Shown: piece by piece, positions 60,921 through 64,000 of the stretch
Layout: each line of letters starts with the position of its first letter
How positions within the stretch are numbered: position 1 is the first letter of the stretch
From: SIG77 sp045589595
GTDB taxonomy: Bacteria > Verrucomicrobiota > Lentisphaeria > Victivallales > UBA1829
NCBI GenBank assembly: GCA_045589595.1
Contig: JAZNPK010000002.1
Coordinates: forward strand, 186,001 to 250,000
DNA: 64,000 nucleotides
Direction: 5' to 3'
Made by a program: the position numbers and the translations under genes
The notes under the pieces: model-generated
What the model was told of the DNA's origin: nothing
The model's input: the letters and a program-made list of their open reading frames with translations, nothing else
Database searches by the model: none

Positions 60921-61793
60921 ATGACAACAACCTTTGATATACCTTCCGATCCGTCGGCGGCATGCGATTTTTATGATGCGCACGGTTTTTTTCCGGAGGC
61001 GGGAGAAACGGAAAGCGCGTTCCTCGCACGAGCCGCGGCTGAATTTGCGGCTCAGCCGGATCTGAAAGACTGTCCGGAGATGACAGACGCTGTGCCGATT
61101 CCCCCGGCTGTCCTGCAGGAAGGGGCGGAACGGACGGAACGGCTGTACGGTTTTTCTGTGGTCCGGACGGTCCCCGGTTATTTTTTGAATCACGGATTCG
61201 GTTTTCTCTGGGGCGGTTGTACAGCGCAGGACGATCAGGACCTGCCGTTTTTTCTGCTCCGCGGTGAATTTGCGGACCGGAAGCGGTGGTTTATTTATGA
61301 CCGCAGCGAGATCCTTTCCCACGAACAGTGTCATGCCGCACGCACGCCGCTGAACGATATGGAGCAGGAAGAATTTTTTGCTTATCAGACATCCGCAAGT
61401 CCTCTGCGCAGATATGTGGGAAATTGTTTCCGGACGCGCCTTGACAGTTTTCTTTTTCTGGGCGGACTTCTGCCGCTGTTCGCCATGGAAGCAGCCGTTA
61501 TATGCGGATTTGTGCCGCTGGATTTTCCGCTGTATCCCTTTCTGCTGTTTGCTCTGGTTTATCCCGTTTTTGCTCTGATCCGGAATCAGTTGGCGCGGAA
61601 CCGTTTTTTTCGGGCGCGCAGATACCTTGCAGCCTTATCCATATCCCGTCCCGACGCCGTGCTTTTCCGGGCAGTGTCCTCTGAAATACGGGATCTTTCC
61701 CGCTGCCGGTCCGTGAAGGAGGCGGCAACTTTTGTGGAGGATCTGGCATCCCGCGAACTGCGTTGGAAGATCGCGTTGCGCCGGTTCAAATGA
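60921..61793 (+). CDS. Membrane protein with HExxH motif, possible zinc protease
   Basis: 290 residues. The soluble N-terminal half contains HEQCH (134-138), an HExxH zinc-peptidase pattern, followed 11 residues later by EEFFAY, where an E could be the third metal ligand. Two membrane helices follow (about 175-198 and 203-222) and a cytosolic tail. No family recognised; an HExxH can arise by chance. The last 8 bases overlap the converging MATE gene. Confidence 0.6.
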   Translation: MTTTFDIPSDPSAACDFYDAHGFFPEAGETESAFLARAAAEFAAQPDLKDCPEMTDAVPIPPAVLQEGAERTERLYGFSVVRTVPGYFLNHGFGFLWGGCTAQDDQDLPFFLLRGEFADRKRWFIYDRSEILSHEQCHAARTPLNDMEQEEFFAYQTSASPLRRYVGNCFRTRLDSFLFLGGLLPLFAMEAAVICGFVPLDFPLYPFLLFALVYPVFALIRNQLARNRFFRARRYLAALSISRPDAVLFRAVSSEIRDLSRCRSVKEAATFVEDLASRELRWKIALRRFK

Positions 61794-63147
61794 CCTTTTT
61801 GCGTTTGTGCCACGGCAGAAACAGGAAGTAGAACAGATTCGGCAATGCCGTGGCGTATGTGGCGAGTGCATACCCCAGAACGATCCCCGTCAGACCCCAT
61901 CCGAACCAGATACCCAGCAGCCAACTGAATGTGATCCGGAACACGAAACCGTCCAGCAGCGCGATGATCAGGCTGAAAAATGCATCCCCGATCCCCTGCA
62001 GAAAACCGTTCGTTCCCTTCATGATCAGCAGGGCAGGGTAGTGAAGCAGGATGAGGGAAAGGATCAGCGAAGAAAGTTTCAGCACCTCCGGATCGTCCGT
62101 AAAGATCCCGAACATCTGTTCCGGATAGAACCAGAGCAGAAATCCGAACACCAGAAAAAATCCGCCGCTGATGATCCAGGCATCCCACACCGCCCGGCGG
62201 ATACGGTCAAATTTTCCGGCACCCATATTCTGGGCGGTAATGGTGCTGACCGCCATCATAACGCCTTGAGAGATCTTGTTGGCAAATTCATCCAGCCGCA
62301 TGGCAACGCCGAAAGCCGCCGATGCCGCCACGCCGATGGAATTGATCAGCGCCAGTACAAACAGCATGGAAACATTGATTGCTGCAAACCGGATGGCAAA
62401 GGGGATACCAAGTTTGATCAGTGCTTTCAGAATCGCCCGGTCCATTACGAAGGAACGCAGTTTGAAATCGAAGCCGAACCCCGCCCGGTTCCGGTAAAGA
62501 TATTCCAGCGACAGCGCAAAGGCGACGATCTGGCTCAATGCCGTGGCAAATGCCGCTCCCGCCACGCCCCACTTGAACCACGCTACAAACACAAGGTCAA
62601 GCACAATATTCAGCAGGGATGAGATCACGATGAACAGGAACGGACGGAAGGAATCTCCCACTCCGCGCAATACCGCCGTTGCCATATTGTAGCCGTAGAT
62701 GAAAACGGAACAGCCGCCGCAGATCATCAGATACGCAGCGGCATCATCAAATGCCTGTTCAGGCGTCTGCATCAGGTGCAGTACCGGTTTTACAAGCATC
62801 ACGGAAAGCAGAGACATGGCGATCCCCAGAAGCATTACCATGGAGAACAGCGTGCCGATCACGGGACTGAGCCTGTTGCGGTCACCGCTGCCGACCACCT
62901 GAGAGATCATGACCTGTCCGCCGGTGGAAAAGCCCATCCCCAGCATCATGATGATAAAGACAAGCTGACCGGCAATGGTCACGGCGGAAATTCCGTGGCT
63001 GCCGATGAATTTCCCCACAATGATCATATCCGTCATGGAGTACAGGACCTGCAGGGCATTGGAAAGCATGAACGGGATGGAAAAGAGAAGCAGTCTTTTG
63101 AAGATGGGACCCTGTGTGAAGTCCTGAATAACGTCTTTGCGGTTCAT
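61786..63147 (-). CDS. MATE-family exporter, NorM/DinF-like
   Basis: 453-residue exporter with about 12 hydrophobic helices in two similar halves. The N-terminus MNRKDVIQDFTQGPIFKRLL and LFSIPFMLSNALQVLYSMTD are typical of bacterial MATE transporters, as is GVAGAAFATALSQ later on. It moves drugs or metabolites against Na+ or H+. CAGGA precedes the ATG and a promoter lies at 63187-63214. It belongs to a different MATE subgroup from the gene at the left edge. Confidence 0.93.
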   Translation of the reverse strand: MNRKDVIQDFTQGPIFKRLLLFSIPFMLSNALQVLYSMTDMIIVGKFIGSHGISAVTIAGQLVFIIMMLGMGFSTGGQVMISQVVGSGDRNRLSPVIGTLFSMVMLLGIAMSLLSVMLVKPVLHLMQTPEQAFDDAAAYLMICGGCSVFIYGYNMATAVLRGVGDSFRPFLFIVISSLLNIVLDLVFVAWFKWGVAGAAFATALSQIVAFALSLEYLYRNRAGFGFDFKLRSFVMDRAILKALIKLGIPFAIRFAAINVSMLFVLALINSIGVAASAAFGVAMRLDEFANKISQGVMMAVSTITAQNMGAGKFDRIRRAVWDAWIISGGFFLVFGFLLWFYPEQMFGIFTDDPEVLKLSSLILSLILLHYPALLIMKGTNGFLQGIGDAFFSLIIALLDGFVFRITFSWLLGIWFGWGLTGIVLGYALATYATALPNLFYFLFLPWHKRKKVI

Positions 63148-63186
63148 CTTTCATCCTGTGGTTTCTGTTCCGATATCATGACCTGA

Positions 63187-63214
63187 AATATAACATAAAA
63201 TCGTGAAAAGTCAA
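63187..63214 (-). promoter_or_regulatory. Promoter of the MATE gene at 63147
   Basis: Minus strand TTGACT (63209-63214), 16 bases, TATATT (63187-63192). Confidence 0.6.
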
Positions 63215-63303
63215 TCCGTACCGCCGATTTTGAGGACAGTGGAGAATTTTTTCGGATGATCCTGCTCTCCGCACGCTTTTTTTGGAAAATTTAACTGCGG
63301 AAC

Positions 63304-63332
63304 TTGACTTTATACGCAGGAACATTTATATT
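63304..63332 (+). promoter_or_regulatory. Promoter of the secreted esterase gene
   Basis: TTGACT (63304-63309), 17 bases, TATATT (63327-63332). Confidence 0.6.
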
Positions 63333-63372
63333 TTACGAATCTCTGATCAACCAACCAGAAAGGTTTCCGAAT

Positions 63373-64000
63373 ATGAAAAGAATTGCCTCCGTTCTCCTGT
63401 TCGGTGCCGCAGCACTCCCCGCAATGCTGTCTGCACAGAAGATCACACTGGACAAACCCGCAGGTCTGTACGACAGCAGCAAAGACAAAGAGATCGTCTT
63501 CACTGTTGATACAGAAGGCAAAAATGTGTGTGCGGATCTGATCAAGCCCTGCGGCAAAGTCGAAGCTGTAAGAGTTGAACCGGGCGCAAAAACGTTCAAA
63601 GTCACAGCTCCCGCAGTTATCGGCTGGACCCAGTTGAAAGTCCGTCAGGTCGATCAGAAGGGCAGAGGGATCGGCAGATTCATTCACGCCGGAGCCCTGA
63701 CAGACCCCTATGCCATCAAAGCCGGTGCGGAAGACCCTGCCGATTTTGATGCGTTCTGGGCAGCCGAACTCAAAAAGATGAGCGCAGTTCCCATGAATCC
63801 CGAACTGAAACCTGTGGAAGTTGCAGACAAACGGATCAAAGCCTGGACCTTCAAACTGGATTGCGGCGACGGAAATTTTGCCACCGGATATCTTTCAATG
63901 CCGGCTGACGCCAAAGAAAAAAGTCTGCCTGCCATTGCCCAGTTCCGCGGTGCAAGCACCTACGGTCTTCCCAAAGTTTCCACGTACTATGCGTATCACT
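63373..64000 (+). CDS. Secreted acetylxylan-esterase-like protein, 3' end cut by the window
   Basis: The frame opens at ATG 63373 (AAAGG 9 bases before) and is still open at the window end after 209 codons. A signal peptide (about 1-21, ending MLSA) leads to an immunoglobulin-like domain (about 22-110) and then the start of an AXE1/alpha-beta hydrolase domain (DPADFDAFWAAELKKM, then FRGASTYG). This layout is that of secreted xylan deacetylases; the catalytic Ser and His would be outside the window. Confidence 0.75.
   Translation, partial: MKRIASVLLFGAAALPAMLSAQKITLDKPAGLYDSSKDKEIVFTVDTEGKNVCADLIKPCGKVEAVRVEPGAKTFKVTAPAVIGWTQLKVRQVDQKGRGIGRFIHAGALTDPYAIKAGAEDPADFDAFWAAELKKMSAVPMNPELKPVEVADKRIKAWTFKLDCGDGNFATGYLSMPADAKEKSLPAIAQFRGASTYGLPKVSTYYAYH

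Overview
The window reads as ordinary bacterial chromosome from a Gram-negative, carbohydrate-degrading anaerobe. It most resembles a gut Lentisphaerota (Victivallales-like) or other PVC-superphylum member. That placement is an inference from gene content, not a database result. The supports are lpxA, a WaaP-like lipid A/core kinase and an LptF/G permease (an LPS outer membrane); a long PPi-dependent phosphofructokinase; a 35-residue basic protein of a kind I associate with PVC bacteria; many secreted or cytosolic glycosidases and esterases; and GatCA together with GltX. I found no rRNA, tRNA, CRISPR array or intact insertion sequence.

Layout. 1-8 kb: a MATE exporter cut by the window edge, a WYL regulator with a tiny divergent ORF, an acetylxylan-esterase-like hydrolase, a neutral-ceramidase-like protein, a SLOG plus 2TM (SLATT-like) protein and an SGNH hydrolase. 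8-18 kb: LPS kinase, gltX, a TerB/J-domain protein, a polysaccharide deacetylase, lpxA, a lipoprotein, a parvulin, an EI24/CysZ-like membrane protein and an unknown 407-residue protein. 18-23 kb: a non-coding block rich in inverted and direct repeats, a clan-A glycosidase, a glycerol-1-phosphate dehydrogenase homologue and umuDC. 23-28 kb: serC, a CorA-like transporter, rsmA and an ABC-F ATPase. 28-34 kb: lptF/G, RNase HIII, a coiled-coil secreted protein, a hydrolase and an isolated phage-type terminase large subunit. 34-44 kb: PPi-PFK, gatCA, a thioredoxin/TPR-like protein, a phosphoesterase, a homocysteine methyltransferase/MTHFR fusion, an HU-like protein, hisS and a DAHP synthase. 44-52 kb: DEAD-box helicase, a secreted protease with a DnaJ-type zinc finger, a tandem pair of secreted paralogues, an M20 peptidase and a DegT aminotransferase. 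52-64 kb: GH27, MFS and phosphoesterase; a MurC-like ligase downstream of two tandem GH63-like genes; a membrane protein with an HExxH motif; a second MATE exporter; and a secreted esterase cut by the right edge.

The most unusual signal is non-coding. Three intergenic elements (12464-12613, 44311-44462, 49945-50073) share one fold: an outer stem enclosing exactly three consecutive hairpins with almost no unpaired bases at the junction, so each can form a four-way junction or cloverleaf. The stem sequences differ completely while the pairing is kept. In all three the middle arm has a T-rich base on its 5' strand and a GC-rich top. All three lie directly after the 3' end of a gene. A second repeated signal is the promoter: about two dozen starts are preceded by TTGCAA, TTGAAA, TTGATT or TTGACT, a 16 (sometimes 17) base spacer, and TATATT or TATAAT.

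The main protein of possible defence interest is the SLOG/2TM protein at 5062-6909. The terminase at 32767 has intact ATPase and nuclease motifs but no other recognisable phage gene beside it.
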